Both the position numbers and the translations under genes were made by a program. The notes beneath the pieces are model-generated. The model did not search any database. It was not told the origin of the DNA and was given only the letters and a program-made list of their open reading frames with translations. Of a stretch of DNA of 64,000 nucleotides, positions 9,488-19,090 are shown one piece after another. The DNA lies in the NCBI GenBank assembly GCA_003315335.1, contig QNRL01000004.1, positions 366,672 through 430,671 on the forward strand, read 5' to 3'. Source of the DNA: Pseudocitrobacter faecalis. Lineage in GTDB: Bacteria > Pseudomonadota > Gammaproteobacteria > Enterobacterales > Enterobacteriaceae. The number at the start of each line of letters is the position of its first letter. The first letter of the stretch is position 1.

Positions 9488-11131
9488 ATGGAACTTCTCC
9501 TGCTTGTGTGGCGCCAGTACCGCTGGCCATTTATTGCCGTCATGGCGCTGAGTTTGTTGAGCGCAGCGTTGGGGATTGGGCTGATTGCCTTTATTAACCT
9601 GCGTTTAATCACGACGGTCGATATGTCGCTGACAGTGCTGCCAGAGTTTCTCGGGCTACTGCTACTGCTGATGGCGGTCACGCTCGGTTCGCAACTGGCG
9701 CTGACGACCCTTGGACATCACTTTGTTTACCGTCTGCGCAGCGAGTTCATTAAACGTATTCTGGACACGCAGGTTGAACGCATCGAAAAGCTCGGCAGCG
9801 CGGCACTGCTGGCGGGCCTGACCAGCGATGTGCGCGCGATCACCATCGCTTTCGTACGTCTGCCGGAACTGGTGCAGGGGATTATCCTGACCTTTGGTTC
9901 CGCCGCTTACCTGGCGTTTCTGTCGACGAAAATGCTGCTGGTCACGGTGCTGTGGATGGCGCTGACCATCTGGGGCGGTTTTGTACTGGTGGCGCGGGTC
10001 TATAAACATATGGCGATTCTGCGTGAGACGGAAGATGCGCTGTATCAGGATTATCAAACCGTGCTCGAAGGGCGCAAAGAGCTCACGCTCAACCGGGAGC
10101 GCGCCGAGTATGTCTTTAATCAGCTCTATATTCCGGATGCGAAAAACTACCGTCACCACATTGTGCGCGCCGACACCTTCCACCTGAGCGCGGTGAACTG
10201 GTCGAACATTATGATGCTGGGCGCCATCGGGCTGGTCTTCTGGATGGCAAACAGTCTGGGCTGGGCGGATACCGCCGTGGCGGCGACGTACTCGCTGACG
10301 CTGCTGTTCCTGCGTACGCCGCTGCTCTCTGCCGTAGGCGCACTGCCGACGTTGCTCAGTGCGCAGGTGGCGTTCAAAAAGCTCAACACCTTCTCGCTTG
10401 CGCCTTACCAGCCGGAGTTTCCGGTGCCGAAAGCGTATCCGAACTGGCAAACGCTCGAACTGCGCGATGTGGAGTTCCATTATGAAGACAACACGTTCGC
10501 CGTCGGCCCGATTAACCTGACGCTCCATCGCGGCGAACTGGTGTTCCTGATTGGCGGCAACGGCAGCGGTAAATCGACGCTGGCGATGCTGCTTACCGGG
10601 CTCTATCAACCGGTTAAAGGACAAATTTTGCTGGACGGTAAACCGCTGGCAGCGGACAAACCGGAAGATTACCGCAAGCTATTTTCGGCGGTCTTCACGG
10701 ACGTGTGGCTGTTTGACCAGTTGCTGGGGCCGGAAGGAAAACAGGCCGACCCGGCGCTGGTGGATAAGTGGCTGGAACAGCTGAAAATGGGGCACAAGGT
10801 GAAACTGGAAAACGGCAAAATCCTTGACCTTAAACTCTCGAAAGGGCAGAAGAAGCGCGTGGCGTTGCTGCTGGCCTTAGCGGAAGAGCGAGACATCATT
10901 ATGCTGGATGAGTGGGCCGCCGATCAGGATCCACACTTCCGCCGTGAGTTCTATCAAATATTACTCCCGCTGATGCAGCAGATGGGCAAAACTATTTTTG
11001 CTATCAGCCACGACGACCATTACTTTATTCATGCTGATCGCCTGCTGGAGATGCGCAATGGCCAGTTAAGCGAACTCACTGGCGAGGAGCGCGACGCCGC
11101 CTCACGCGATGCGGTCGCCCGTACGGCGTAA
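9488..11131 (+). CDS. yojI: YojI-type ABC exporter (microcin J25 efflux)
   Basis: 547-residue fused ABC exporter: six membrane helices in the first ~300 residues, then one nucleotide-binding domain with Walker [10 protein letters not shown], signature LSKGQKKR and Walker [13 protein letters not shown]. In E. coli YojI exports the lasso peptide microcin J25 together with TolC. Length, order and the alkB-yojI neighbourhood match. The replacement of the canonical LSGGQ by LSKGQ is usual for this group of cyclic-peptide-type exporters. Confidence 0.93.
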   Translation: MELLLLVWRQYRWPFIAVMALSLLSAALGIGLIAFINLRLITTVDMSLTVLPEFLGLLLLLMAVTLGSQLALTTLGHHFVYRLRSEFIKRILDTQVERIEKLGSAALLAGLTSDVRAITIAFVRLPELVQGIILTFGSAAYLAFLSTKMLLVTVLWMALTIWGGFVLVARVYKHMAILRETEDALYQDYQTVLEGRKELTLNRERAEYVFNQLYIPDAKNYRHHIVRADTFHLSAVNWSNIMMLGAIGLVFWMANSLGWADTAVAATYSLTLLFLRTPLLSAVGALPTLLSAQVAFKKLNTFSLAPYQPEFPVPKAYPNWQTLELRDVEFHYEDNTFAVGPINLTLHRGELVFLIGGNGSGKSTLAMLLTGLYQPVKGQILLDGKPLAADKPEDYRKLFSAVFTDVWLFDQLLGPEGKQADPALVDKWLEQLKMGHKVKLENGKILDLKLSKGQKKRVALLLALAEERDIIMLDEWAADQDPHFRREFYQILLPLMQQMGKTIFAISHDDHYFIHADRLLEMRNGQLSELTGEERDAASRDAVARTA

Positions 11132-11138
11132 CCTGATG

Positions 11139-11165
11139 AAAAAAGCGGCATTCGCCGCTTTTTTT
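11139..11165 (+). terminator. yojI terminator
   Basis: AAAAAGCGGC-ATTC-GCCGCTTTTTTT hairpin directly after yojI. The flanking A and T runs mean it could work in both directions. Confidence 0.88.
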
Positions 11166-11270
11166 GTAGGTATTAAAATGCTGTTTATTATTATTTACAT
11201 TACTCCACGCTATGCTTAATGCTCCCGGCTGACCTGCCGGGCATTCAGATGACCGAAAGGATGACCGGCA

Positions 11271-12707
11271 ATGTCCGCAATAATGAAAAACAGCGCAAAG
11301 CTGCGCGATGAAGAGCGCGCGCGTCTTATCTGGCTCTTAACCACCGATAAAGCGATTACCTCTGTCCTGTTGGGTAAACTGACGCTCGCCGAGCAGTATG
11401 ATGAGAGCACCCTAATTGATGACCTCGCGGAAGTGAGTGCGCTGGTGGCGCATCTTCCTGGCCCGGACTTGGCGGACGTTCTGGAGGCATTGCCCTCCGA
11501 TGAACGTCACGCGTTGTGGAACGTGGTGGAAGATGACAAACGCGGCAAAGTGTTGCTTGAAGCATCGGAGAACGTCTGGGACGACCTCATTGACGATATG
11601 AGCGACCGGGCGTTGCTCGATGCACTGCAAACGCTGGACATTGATGAACAGATTTACCTGGTTCAGCATCTGCCGCGCGATTTAACCGGCCGCCTGCTGG
11701 CAACGCTCCCGCCGTCCGAGCGCGCTCGCGTGCGTCAGGTGATGAACTATGCCCACGATCGCGTCGGCTCGATCATGGAGTTCGAAGTCATTACCGTACG
11801 CCCGGAAGTGACGCTGGCGACCGTGCAGCGTTACCTGCGCCGGTTGGGAAAAATGCCGGAAAACACCGATAAACTGTTCGTCACCCGGCGGGATATGACG
11901 CTGGTGGGCGAACTGGAATTGACCACCATTTTGCTCAGCCCGGCGCAAAGCACCGTTGAGGCGGTGATGGAATCCGAGCCGGTGGCTTTCCACCCGGAAG
12001 AAGAGTCGGAAAAGGTGGCGCGTACCTTCGAACGTGACAACCTGGTCAGCGCCGCCGTTATCGACCAGCAGGGCAAGCTGATGGGGCGTTTGACCATCGA
12101 TGAGATCGTTGACGTGGTGTACGAAGAGACGGACAGCGATCTGCGTCGCATGGGCGGCCTGAGTGCCGAAGAAGATGTGTTTGCGCCAGTGACCAAAGCG
12201 GTGAAAACCCGTTGGGCGTGGCTGGCGATCAACCTCTGCACTGCATTTATCGCGTCGCGCGTTATTGATGGCTTTGAGCACACCATTTCGCAGCTGGTGG
12301 CGCTGGCATCGCTGATGCCGATTGTCGCGGGAATTGGTGGTAACACCGGGAACCAGACGATTACGATGATCGTGCGCGCGCTGGCGCTACAGCAGATCCA
12401 GCCGGGTAACTTTTCGTTTCTGATCCTGCGTGAAATGGGCGTGGCGTTGATTAACGGCCTGGTGTGGGGCGGGATCATGGGCTGCGTCACCTGGCTGCTT
12501 TACAGCGACCCGCACCTGGGTGCGGTGATGACGCTGGCGATGGTATTGAACCTGCTGGTGGCGGCGCTGATGGGCGTACTGATCCCGATGATCATGGTGA
12601 AGTTTGGCCGCGATCCGGCGGTGGGTTCCAGCGTGATGATCACCGCCATCACCGACACCGGCGGCTTCTTTATTTTCCTTGGGCTGGCGACGATTTTTCT
12701 GCTTTAG
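11271..12707 (+). CDS. mgtE: MgtE-family magnesium channel
   Basis: 478-residue MgtE/SLC41-type Mg2+ channel. The N-terminal superhelical MgtE_N region (residues ~30-135) and two CBS repeats (~140-270) form the cytosolic Mg2+ sensor. About five membrane helices follow, with the pore signature GGNTGNQ. The start at 11271 follows an AAAGGA ribosome site. E. coli K-12 has no gene of this type here, so it is part of a lineage-specific insertion between yojI and mqo. Its 3' end overlaps the convergent sulP gene by 38 bases. Confidence 0.9.
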   Translation: MSAIMKNSAKLRDEERARLIWLLTTDKAITSVLLGKLTLAEQYDESTLIDDLAEVSALVAHLPGPDLADVLEALPSDERHALWNVVEDDKRGKVLLEASENVWDDLIDDMSDRALLDALQTLDIDEQIYLVQHLPRDLTGRLLATLPPSERARVRQVMNYAHDRVGSIMEFEVITVRPEVTLATVQRYLRRLGKMPENTDKLFVTRRDMTLVGELELTTILLSPAQSTVEAVMESEPVAFHPEEESEKVARTFERDNLVSAAVIDQQGKLMGRLTIDEIVDVVYEETDSDLRRMGGLSAEEDVFAPVTKAVKTRWAWLAINLCTAFIASRVIDGFEHTISQLVALASLMPIVAGIGGNTGNQTITMIVRALALQQIQPGNFSFLILREMGVALINGLVWGGIMGCVTWLLYSDPHLGAVMTLAMVLNLLVAALMGVLIPMIMVKFGRDPAVGSSVMITAITDTGGFFIFLGLATIFLL

Positions 12708-13908
12708 CAGCCAGTTTCGCTTTCAGGCGGGCAGGGATGAGCACCATGCAAACCACGCCCGCCAGAACGCCAATCGCCAGATTACCGGTGCTGACGGTTG
12801 CCGCGACCGTGACCACCATCACCACGGTTTCCGGCCATGGCGCGCGTTTCAGCGTAGCGGGCTGAATGCTATGCCAGCTAAAGGTTTTGAACGCCACAAT
12901 CACCATAATTCCGGCCAGCACCGACATCGGAATATCAGCCATTACGTTGCTTAATGCTGTCACCAATAGCAGTAGCACCAACCCCGCCATGATGGTGGAT
13001 AGGCGACTGCGGCCTTTCCCCATCTCGACGTTGACAATCGTCTGACCAATCATCGCACAGCCGGCAATGCCGCCGTAAAACCCTGCCAGGATGTTAGCGA
13101 TGCCAAGCCCGGCGCTTTCGCGCGCTTTGTTTGACGGCGTTGCGGTCAAATCATCGACAAGCTTTGCCGTGAGTAACGACTCCATCAACCCGACGAATGC
13201 GATGCTTAGCGCACAAGGCCAGATAATGTTCAGGGTGTCGAGATTCAGCGGCACCAGTAATTGCGTCAGACCCGGCAGGCCGCCGCTCATCGAACCTTCA
13301 TCGCCAACGGTGGGCAGTAGCTGACCGCTGGTGACGGTAAATAACGTTAACAGCACAATGGCAATCAGCGGTGATGGCACGCTTTTAATCACCCGCGGTG
13401 CCCACAGCACAATCAGCAGGGTCGCGACGAAAAGCGCAATAATCAGGGGATTACGGCTCCAGAAGTGCGGCACCTGGGCAAAGAAGATCAGCACTCCTAA
13501 CGCGTTAACAAAACCGGTCATTACCGGCTGCGGAATAAAACGCATCAATCGCGCCATACCGCACAGACCAAACAGAATTTGAATCACGCCAGCCATCACC
13601 ACGGCGGGGAGGATGTAACCGACGCCGTGTTGATGCACCATCGGCCCGATGACCAACGCCACTGAACCGGCCGCGGCGGTGACCATCGCCGGACGTCCGC
13701 CCAGAAATGACATCGCCAGACAAAGCACGACCGAGGCGATCAAACTGACTTTAGGATCGACACCGGCAATGACGGAAAAGGAGATGACTTCTGGGATCAG
13801 CGCCAGTGCGGTGATCACGCCAGCCAGTGTTTCACGCAGCAGTAGTTTGGGCGAGCGCATAACAGAAAGGATGCGGCCATCCTGGGAAGCAAAAGAGGTG
13901 TCTGACAT
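12670..13908 (-). CDS. SulP-family anion permease without STAS domain
   Basis: 412-residue integral membrane protein of the SulP/SLC26 superfamily (sulfate, bicarbonate or dicarboxylate transporters). Many hydrophobic helices are present, together with PEVISFSVIAGVDP near the N-terminus and GGIAGCAMIGQT in the middle. The chain ends shortly after the last membrane helix (VLIPARLKAKLAAKAEK). The cytosolic STAS domain usual in larger SulP proteins (~550 residues) is missing, as in short bacterial members of the family. The start at 13908 (MSDTSFAS) is preferred over 13971. The substrate cannot be read from sequence. Confidence 0.85.
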   Translation of the reverse strand: MSDTSFASQDGRILSVMRSPKLLLRETLAGVITALALIPEVISFSVIAGVDPKVSLIASVVLCLAMSFLGGRPAMVTAAAGSVALVIGPMVHQHGVGYILPAVVMAGVIQILFGLCGMARLMRFIPQPVMTGFVNALGVLIFFAQVPHFWSRNPLIIALFVATLLIVLWAPRVIKSVPSPLIAIVLLTLFTVTSGQLLPTVGDEGSMSGGLPGLTQLLVPLNLDTLNIIWPCALSIAFVGLMESLLTAKLVDDLTATPSNKARESAGLGIANILAGFYGGIAGCAMIGQTIVNVEMGKGRSRLSTIMAGLVLLLLVTALSNVMADIPMSVLAGIMVIVAFKTFSWHSIQPATLKRAPWPETVVMVVTVAATVSTGNLAIGVLAGVVCMVLIPARLKAKLAAKAEKSSPAQGK

Positions 13909-14182
13909 GGGATCTTCACTGGTTATCGATAGCCGGTTTTCTATAAGCCGTACTTTCGTGCTATTTATCACAAAACGGAGCAGTTTACCGCTCTATGTCA
14001 CAGAATGCCAATACAAAAATTTAATTCGTGTATACATTTATTAAACATTTTGATAACAGGTCTCAAAACACAACTTAAAATTTAAACAATATTTAAATTT
14101 TATGTTGCTGGTGATACCGTATAGCCACGAATTGTTTTTACCTGCGTGTAACAAATCGCATCTCAAGTAAGGCCTCCCTACA
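13909..14182. promoter_or_regulatory. AT-rich divergent region sulP/mqo
   Basis: About 270 bases between the divergent sulP and mqo starts. It is strongly AT-rich around 14010-14110 and should hold both promoters. No specific operator was recognised. AAGGCCTCC just before the mqo start is not a canonical ribosome site, but AGTAAGG is close. Confidence 0.4.
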
Positions 14183-15835
14183 ATGAAGAAAAAGACAGCT
14201 GTACCCAATGCACAGAAAGCGGGTTCCGATACTGCTTCTGTTGTGGCCAAAACCAACTCCCGCGTTATACACGAGACGGATGTTTTGTTGATCGGTGGTG
14301 GTATTATGAGCGCTACGCTGGGTACCTGGCTGCAAGAGCTGGAACCGAACTGGTCGATCACCATGGTTGAGCAGATGGAAAGCGTTGCGGAAGAGAGTTC
14401 CAACGGCTGGAACAACGCAGGCACTGGCCACTCCGCACTGATGGAGCTGAATTATACGCCGCAAAAAGCGGATGGTTCCGTCAGCATTGAAAAAGCTATC
14501 GACATCAACGAAGCGTTCCAGGTCTCTCGCCAGTTCTGGGCGCATCAGGTGAAACGCGGCGTTCTTACGCAGCCGAAATCCTTTATCAACACCGTCCCGC
14601 ACATGAGCTTTGTCTGGGGCGATGCTAACGTCAATTTCCTGCGTGCGCGCTACCGTGCGCTGCAGCAGAACCCGCTGTTCCGCGGGATGCGCTATTCCGA
14701 AGACCATGAACAGATTAAAGCGTGGGCACCGCTGGTGATGGAAGGGCGCGATCCGCAGCAGAAAATTGCCGCGACGCGCACTGAAGCCGGTACAGACGTG
14801 AACTACGGTGAAATCACCCGCCAGCTAATTTCGTCGCTGCAGATGCATAAAAACTTCAATCTGCAGCTTAATACGGTAGTGCGTCGTTTCCGCCAGAATG
14901 CAGACAAGAGCTGGACTGTCACCGTTTCTGACGCCAATAACAGCCACGCGAAACGCACAATTAAAGCCAAATTCATCTTTATCGGCGCGGGCGGCGCGGC
15001 GTTGAAACTGCTGCAACAAACGAAAATCCCCCAGGCGAAAGAGTATGCCGGCTTCCCGGTTGGCGGTCAGTTCCTGGTGTGCGAAAACCCGGACGTGGTG
15101 AACCATCATCTGGCGAAAGTGTATGGCCAGGCCGATGTTGGCGCGCCGCCGATGTCGGTGCCGCATATTGATACCCGCGTGATTGACGGCAAACGCGTCA
15201 TTCTGTTCGGGCCATTTGCGACCTTCTCAACGCGCTTCCTGAAAAACGGTTCGCTGTGGGATCTGCTGGCGTCGATCAACAAGTCGAACATCATGCCGAT
15301 GATCAACGTCGGGATGGACAATTTCGATCTGGTGAAATATCTGGTCAGCCAGGTTCTTCAGAAAGATAAAGATCGTCACGCCGCGTTACGTGAATACTAC
15401 CCGATGGCGCAGAAAGGTGACTGGCGCTTGTGGCAGGCCGGGCAGCGCGTGCAGATTATCAAACGCGATGCACAGAAAGGTGGCGTTCTGCGTCTGGGCA
15501 CAGAGGTGGTAAGCGACGATGACGGTACTGTCGCGGCACTGCTCGGCGCGTCACCGGGGGCATCGACCGCTGCGCCAATCATGCTGCAACTACTGGAAAA
15601 AGTGTTCCACGAGAAAATGCAGACCGCAGCCTGGCAGGCAAAAATCAAGGCGGTGGTGCCAACGTATGGCTCGCGCCTGAACGAACATCCGCAGGCCATC
15701 GAAGAGACTCTGGCGCACACCAGCGAAGTGCTGGAACTGAGCTATGTGCCGGTTCGTGATGCCGATCCTACCCCGCAACCGCAGACCAAATCGCAGCCGG
15801 TGGTGGTGAATGAGATGGCGGATATCGCGCTGTAA
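14183..15835 (+). CDS. mqo: Malate:quinone oxidoreductase
   Basis: 550-residue FAD enzyme at the inner membrane that oxidises malate to oxaloacetate and feeds electrons to quinones (TCA cycle). The FAD-binding motif [17 protein letters not shown] is near the N-terminus. Conserved blocks [27 protein letters not shown] and [15 protein letters not shown] are present. The first ~28 residues differ from E. coli Mqo and look like a variable leader. Its neighbours are as in E. coli, apart from the inserted mgtE/sulP pair. Confidence 0.95.
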   Translation: MKKKTAVPNAQKAGSDTASVVAKTNSRVIHETDVLLIGGGIMSATLGTWLQELEPNWSITMVEQMESVAEESSNGWNNAGTGHSALMELNYTPQKADGSVSIEKAIDINEAFQVSRQFWAHQVKRGVLTQPKSFINTVPHMSFVWGDANVNFLRARYRALQQNPLFRGMRYSEDHEQIKAWAPLVMEGRDPQQKIAATRTEAGTDVNYGEITRQLISSLQMHKNFNLQLNTVVRRFRQNADKSWTVTVSDANNSHAKRTIKAKFIFIGAGGAALKLLQQTKIPQAKEYAGFPVGGQFLVCENPDVVNHHLAKVYGQADVGAPPMSVPHIDTRVIDGKRVILFGPFATFSTRFLKNGSLWDLLASINKSNIMPMINVGMDNFDLVKYLVSQVLQKDKDRHAALREYYPMAQKGDWRLWQAGQRVQIIKRDAQKGGVLRLGTEVVSDDDGTVAALLGASPGASTAAPIMLQLLEKVFHEKMQTAAWQAKIKAVVPTYGSRLNEHPQAIEETLAHTSEVLELSYVPVRDADPTPQPQTKSQPVVVNEMADIAL

Positions 15836-15840
15836 ATGAT

Positions 15841-15868
15841 AAAAAGCCCCGAATGTCGGGGCTTCTTG
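15841..15868 (+). terminator. mqo terminator
   Basis: Perfect 9-bp stem AAGCCCCGA/TCGGGGCTT with a 3-base loop. The trailing T-run is short (TTCTT), and the leading A-run suggests use in both directions. Confidence 0.7.
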
Positions 15869-15877
15869 CAGAGAGTC

Positions 15878-15985
15878 AATACCTGATGCGCTAGGCTTAT
15901 CAGGCCTACATAAAAACTGCAATATATTGAATTTGTATGATTTTGTAGGCCGGATAAGGCGTTCACGCCGCATCCGGCATCAACA
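15878..15985. repeat. REP/BIME element (two inverted REP units)
   Basis: The unit TGATGCGCTAGGCTTATCAG at the left and GTAGGCCGGATAAGGCG...GCCGCATCCGGCAT at the right are inverted REP sequences separated by ~45 bases. This is a standard enterobacterial BIME between the convergent mqo and eco genes. It may bind gyrase, IHF or Pol I and protect mRNA 3' ends. Confidence 0.85.
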
Positions 15986-15996
15986 AGGGCACGTTA

Positions 15997-16482
15997 TTAA
16001 CGCTCTACCGCGTTATGCACTTCTTCTTCGGCTTTCCAGACGCGGTATTTAACTTCCACGTTATCCGGGGTGTAGACCACGATCGGCAGTTTGCTGTTGT
16101 AACGCAGCATGCCGTCGTCACCGAGATACGCCGCAACGAACTGTTTGGTCTTCGTTTTATCCGGGCAGGCCATCATGGTGGAGACTGGCTCGCCCACTTT
16201 GTCAAAGACGTAGTAGTCGTATCCCCAACCTTCCAGCGTTTTGCTTTCCAGCTTGCCACCCAGACGGTGACGGTTACAGTCAACTTCCAGCGTTTTACCA
16301 ATCATCAGCTCAACTTTCAGCGCTGATTCATCCTGCTGCGCAGGTAACTGAATCACCTGGCGCTTCATGCCTTTTTCCGCTTGCGGATAAGGCGCAACTT
16401 TTTCCAGCGGTTGCTCTGCCGCCGTGGCAGAAAGCGAAACAGCGGTCAGTAGTAAAGCAGCGAGCGTAAATGTGTTTTTCAC
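15997..16482 (-). CDS. eco: Ecotin, periplasmic serine-protease inhibitor
   Basis: 161 residues with a signal peptide ([15 protein letters not shown]...ATA) and the mature start [13 protein letters not shown]. The reactive-site loop [10 protein letters not shown] keeps the P1 Met of E. coli ecotin, and the two cysteines of the disulfide are present. It inhibits trypsin, chymotrypsin, elastase and related proteases as a dimer. Location next to mqo is conserved. Confidence 0.96.
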   Translation of the reverse strand: MKNTFTLAALLLTAVSLSATAAEQPLEKVAPYPQAEKGMKRQVIQLPAQQDESALKVELMIGKTLEVDCNRHRLGGKLESKTLEGWGYDYYVFDKVGEPVSTMMACPDKTKTKQFVAAYLGDDGMLRYNSKLPIVVYTPDNVEVKYRVWKAEEEVHNAVER

Positions 16483-16623
16483 TGTGAATCCTTTTTATCA
16501 GTAGTTCATTGGCAAGATTATCATCATTGTCGTGAATGTTAAGTGCCATTTACTGATTTTTGCATTAAGTGTAGTGAACTGTTTTGCGTATTAATCTGAA
16601 AACGGCGTTTATCACTACCTTTA

Positions 16624-17373
16624 TCAAAGCAGCGCAATCTGCTGTTTTGCGCACGCTTCGCGTAAAGCGGCATCGGGTTCACCATCGATGATGATTGTGC
16701 TGGCAAGGGAAAGCGGGCCGATGGCAAAAGCAGAAGCGGCGCTCATCTTTTCAGCCGAGGCCATGACCACGGTTTCTGCCGCGCGTTGCGACAGTGCGCG
16801 TTTCACACAGGCTTCTTCGTAATCACCCGTGGTAAAACCGGCGCTGGCGTGAATACCTGTCACGCCCATAAAAAACAGATCGGCATTGATATGGCTGATG
16901 GCATCGATCATTGCCGATCCCACTGTCACAACCGAGTGTTTAAACAATCTCCCGCCAATGACGATCACTTCAACCTGAGGGTGATCGACCAGGCTGACGG
17001 CAATGCCCGGGCTGTGGGTGACCACAGTAAACGCGATATCCTGCGGTATGCGCGCCACCAGTTCGTGTGCCGTGGTTCCACCATCAATCATCACCACCTG
17101 ACCTGGTTGTATCAGTTTTACCGCTTTTTCCGCCACTTTCTGTTTTGAACGGTTTTGCACGTTTTTGCGCGTTTCAATTGGTGCTGTTGCGGCTGACGCG
17201 GGCAGTGCGCCACCGTGAACGCGTTGCAGCAGACCTTCAGCCGCCAGTTCACGTAAATCCCGCCGGATAGAGTCCTCTGAAATCATGAGCTTTTGGCTTA
17301 GTTCGCGAGATAAAACTTGCTTATGTTGTGCAAGCAGTTCGAGGATCACTTTTTTACGTTGGCTGGCGAGCAT
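16624..17373 (-). CDS. DeoR-family transcriptional regulator
   Basis: 249 residues. The N-terminal DeoR helix-turn-helix (residues 5-60, ISEDSIRRDLRELAAEG) is followed by a DeoRC sugar-phosphate-isomerase-like sensor domain with the DGGTTAHELV phosphate-binding loop and the GVTGIHASAGFTTGD segment. Family members repress sugar or nucleoside catabolic genes and respond to phosphorylated sugars. It is divergent from the Nudix gene with 83 bases between, so it may control that gene. No target can be named. Confidence 0.85.
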   Translation of the reverse strand: MLASQRKKVILELLAQHKQVLSRELSQKLMISEDSIRRDLRELAAEGLLQRVHGGALPASAATAPIETRKNVQNRSKQKVAEKAVKLIQPGQVVMIDGGTTAHELVARIPQDIAFTVVTHSPGIAVSLVDHPQVEVIVIGGRLFKHSVVTVGSAMIDAISHINADLFFMGVTGIHASAGFTTGDYEEACVKRALSQRAAETVVMASAEKMSAASAFAIGPLSLASTIIIDGEPDAALREACAKQQIALL

Positions 17374-17456
17374 GAATATTTCTCTTCACGGTTTTTCTTG
17401 ATGTTGCACGATTGTGCATGACATTATCGTTTTTGTCATTCACCTGAGGAATAAAA

Positions 17457-18056
17457 ATGCACAATAACACACCCCACCTTCGCAACGTTCAGGAACAACT
17501 CCTGTCTGATAACTGGTACGTATTAAAAAAATATACCTTCGATTTACAGCGCCGTGACGGCAGCTGGCAGACGCAAAGCCGTGAGGTCTATGACCGGGGC
17601 AATGGCGCGACCATCCTGCTCTATAACCGCGAGAAAAAAAGCGTGGTGATGACCCGACAGTTTCGCTTCCCGGTTTCAGTGAACGGCCATTCAGGTTTGC
17701 TGATCGAGGCGGCAGCCGGTCTGCTGGATAAAGCGTCGCCCGAAGCGCGCATTCTGGCGGAGGCAGAAGAAGAAACCGGCTTTAAAGTGAGCCACCTGGA
17801 AAAGGTGTTTGAAGCCTACATGAGCCCTGGCTCGGTCACGGAGAAACTCTACTTTTTCATCGCGGAATATAGCGAGCGCGACCGTACCGGTGACGGTGGT
17901 GGGCTGGCGGAAGAGGGCGAAGACATTGAAGTGCTGGAGTGGCCTTTTGAACAGGCGCTGGCGGCGATTACGCGCGGTGAAATCGTCGACGGGAAAACCA
18001 TCATGCTGTTGCAGCATCTGGCGCTGAAGGGTGTCTTTCACGAAATCCGGGGCTGA
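17457..18056 (+). CDS. Nudix hydrolase, NudK-like (nucleoside-diphosphate-sugar pyrophosphatase)
   Basis: 199-residue Nudix protein. The Nudix helix is [19 protein letters not shown] followed by TGF; the metal-binding EAEEETG core is intact, and the Arg of the consensus REUXEE is Ala (Lys in NudK). The downstream block [12 protein letters not shown] is typical of the GDP-mannose/ADP-sugar pyrophosphatase group. GDP-mannose hydrolysis is likely from similarity to NudK but not proven. The divergent DeoR-type regulator suggests regulation by a sugar signal. Confidence 0.85.
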   Translation: MHNNTPHLRNVQEQLLSDNWYVLKKYTFDLQRRDGSWQTQSREVYDRGNGATILLYNREKKSVVMTRQFRFPVSVNGHSGLLIEAAAGLLDKASPEARILAEAEEETGFKVSHLEKVFEAYMSPGSVTEKLYFFIAEYSERDRTGDGGGLAEEGEDIEVLEWPFEQALAAITRGEIVDGKTIMLLQHLALKGVFHEIRG

Positions 18057-18139
18057 ATCGAGGTTTTAGACACTCTGGCAGGCGGGATACGGAATTCCTG
18101 CCTATAAAAAAGTCTTTCATTCAGATTTCCGGGTGACCG

Positions 18140-19090
18140 ATGTTAATTGACTGGCCGCGTCGTCGTAGGCTGCCTAACTACGCGCTCTATGGCGCAGATG
18201 CCGGGCAGTCGTCGCTGGATATGGTGCACTATGAGCGCATACCCTCGCGCGCCAGCCGCTTTGGTTTTGCTATTGAGCCCCATTTCCATGATGTTCTGAT
18301 TCAGACCCTGTATGTTACGCGCGGCAGCGGCGAAGCCACCATTGACGGCGAGGTGTGGGCCTTTAACGCGCCGTCTCTGGTCGTTATTCCCGCTCGCGCG
18401 GTACACGGTTTTCGTTTTTGCGAAGATATCGATGGTCATGTCATTACCACGGCGCAATCGGCAATCGAATCGGTCGCGCTGACCGCCGCGCCGGATTTAC
18501 TGGACTTTGTGCGCACGCCCGCGGTGTTGACGGTTGACGTCGCCCACCGGCGAGGGGTGCGTCTTGAAACACTTTTTGACGCGATTGGCCGGGAAGCGGA
18601 GAACAGCGAGCGATGGCAATACACCGCCGGGCTGGCGCTCACTGTCGCGCTATTTGTGCAGATCGCGCGTTTGAGTGAAAAAGCGGTGCTGGCGGGCAAC
18701 CCGGCAAGGGCGGCGCTGGTTGCCAGAATTGAACGTTTTCGTGCTTTACTCGATGAACGTTGTCGGCAGCGACAACCCGTTGCTCACTATGCGGCGGCAA
18801 TGGGGATTTCGACCGGACAACTGACGCGAATCTGTCGCGAAGCCTTTGGTATTTCAGCGATTGAAGCTATCGACCGGCGTGCCGTACATGAAGCGCAGCG
18901 TCTGCTGGTCTACTCCTCTTTTAGCGTGAAGCAAATCTCAGCGGAATTAGGATTTCGCGATGAAGCCTATTTTGGTCGCTTCTTTCGCAAGCAAACTGGC
19001 CTGCGGCCAACGGAGTATCGTCTGCGCGAGCAGGGGCGGTTATCACAGAGAAAACCGGCTTCCTTAAAGAAAGCCGGTTTGGCCGATTAA
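18140..19090 (+). CDS. AraC-family transcriptional regulator
   Basis: 316 residues: an N-terminal cupin sensor domain (about 20-130, with PHFHDVLIQTLYVTRGSGEATIDGE) and a C-terminal double helix-turn-helix (about 205-300, ending FRDEAYFGRFFRKQTGLRPTEYR). The layout is that of PobR/HpaA-type regulators of aromatic acid catabolism. Its 3' end overlaps the convergent P450-fusion gene by 4 bases, and a terminator hairpin lies inside its last codons. It is the obvious candidate regulator of that oxygenase, but this is inferred from position only. Confidence 0.85.
   Translation: MLIDWPRRRRLPNYALYGADAGQSSLDMVHYERIPSRASRFGFAIEPHFHDVLIQTLYVTRGSGEATIDGEVWAFNAPSLVVIPARAVHGFRFCEDIDGHVITTAQSAIESVALTAAPDLLDFVRTPAVLTVDVAHRRGVRLETLFDAIGREAENSERWQYTAGLALTVALFVQIARLSEKAVLAGNPARAALVARIERFRALLDERCRQRQPVAHYAAAMGISTGQLTRICREAFGISAIEAIDRRAVHEAQRLLVYSSFSVKQISAELGFRDEAYFGRFFRKQTGLRPTEYRLREQGRLSQRKPASLKKAGLAD
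19048..19084. terminator. Terminator hairpin inside the 3' end of the AraC gene
   Basis: Perfect 10-bp stem AAACCGGCTT/AAGCCGGTTT (19052-19061, 19071-19080) with a 9-base loop. On the reverse strand it is followed by TTTTCTC, so it can end the leftward P450-fusion transcript. On the forward strand it overlaps the last codons of the AraC gene. Confidence 0.65.

Noticed and set aside
9662..10624. 320-codon reverse frame in yojI
   Set aside because: Composition is His/Arg/Gln-rich as expected for antisense of a GC-rich gene; yojI is conserved.
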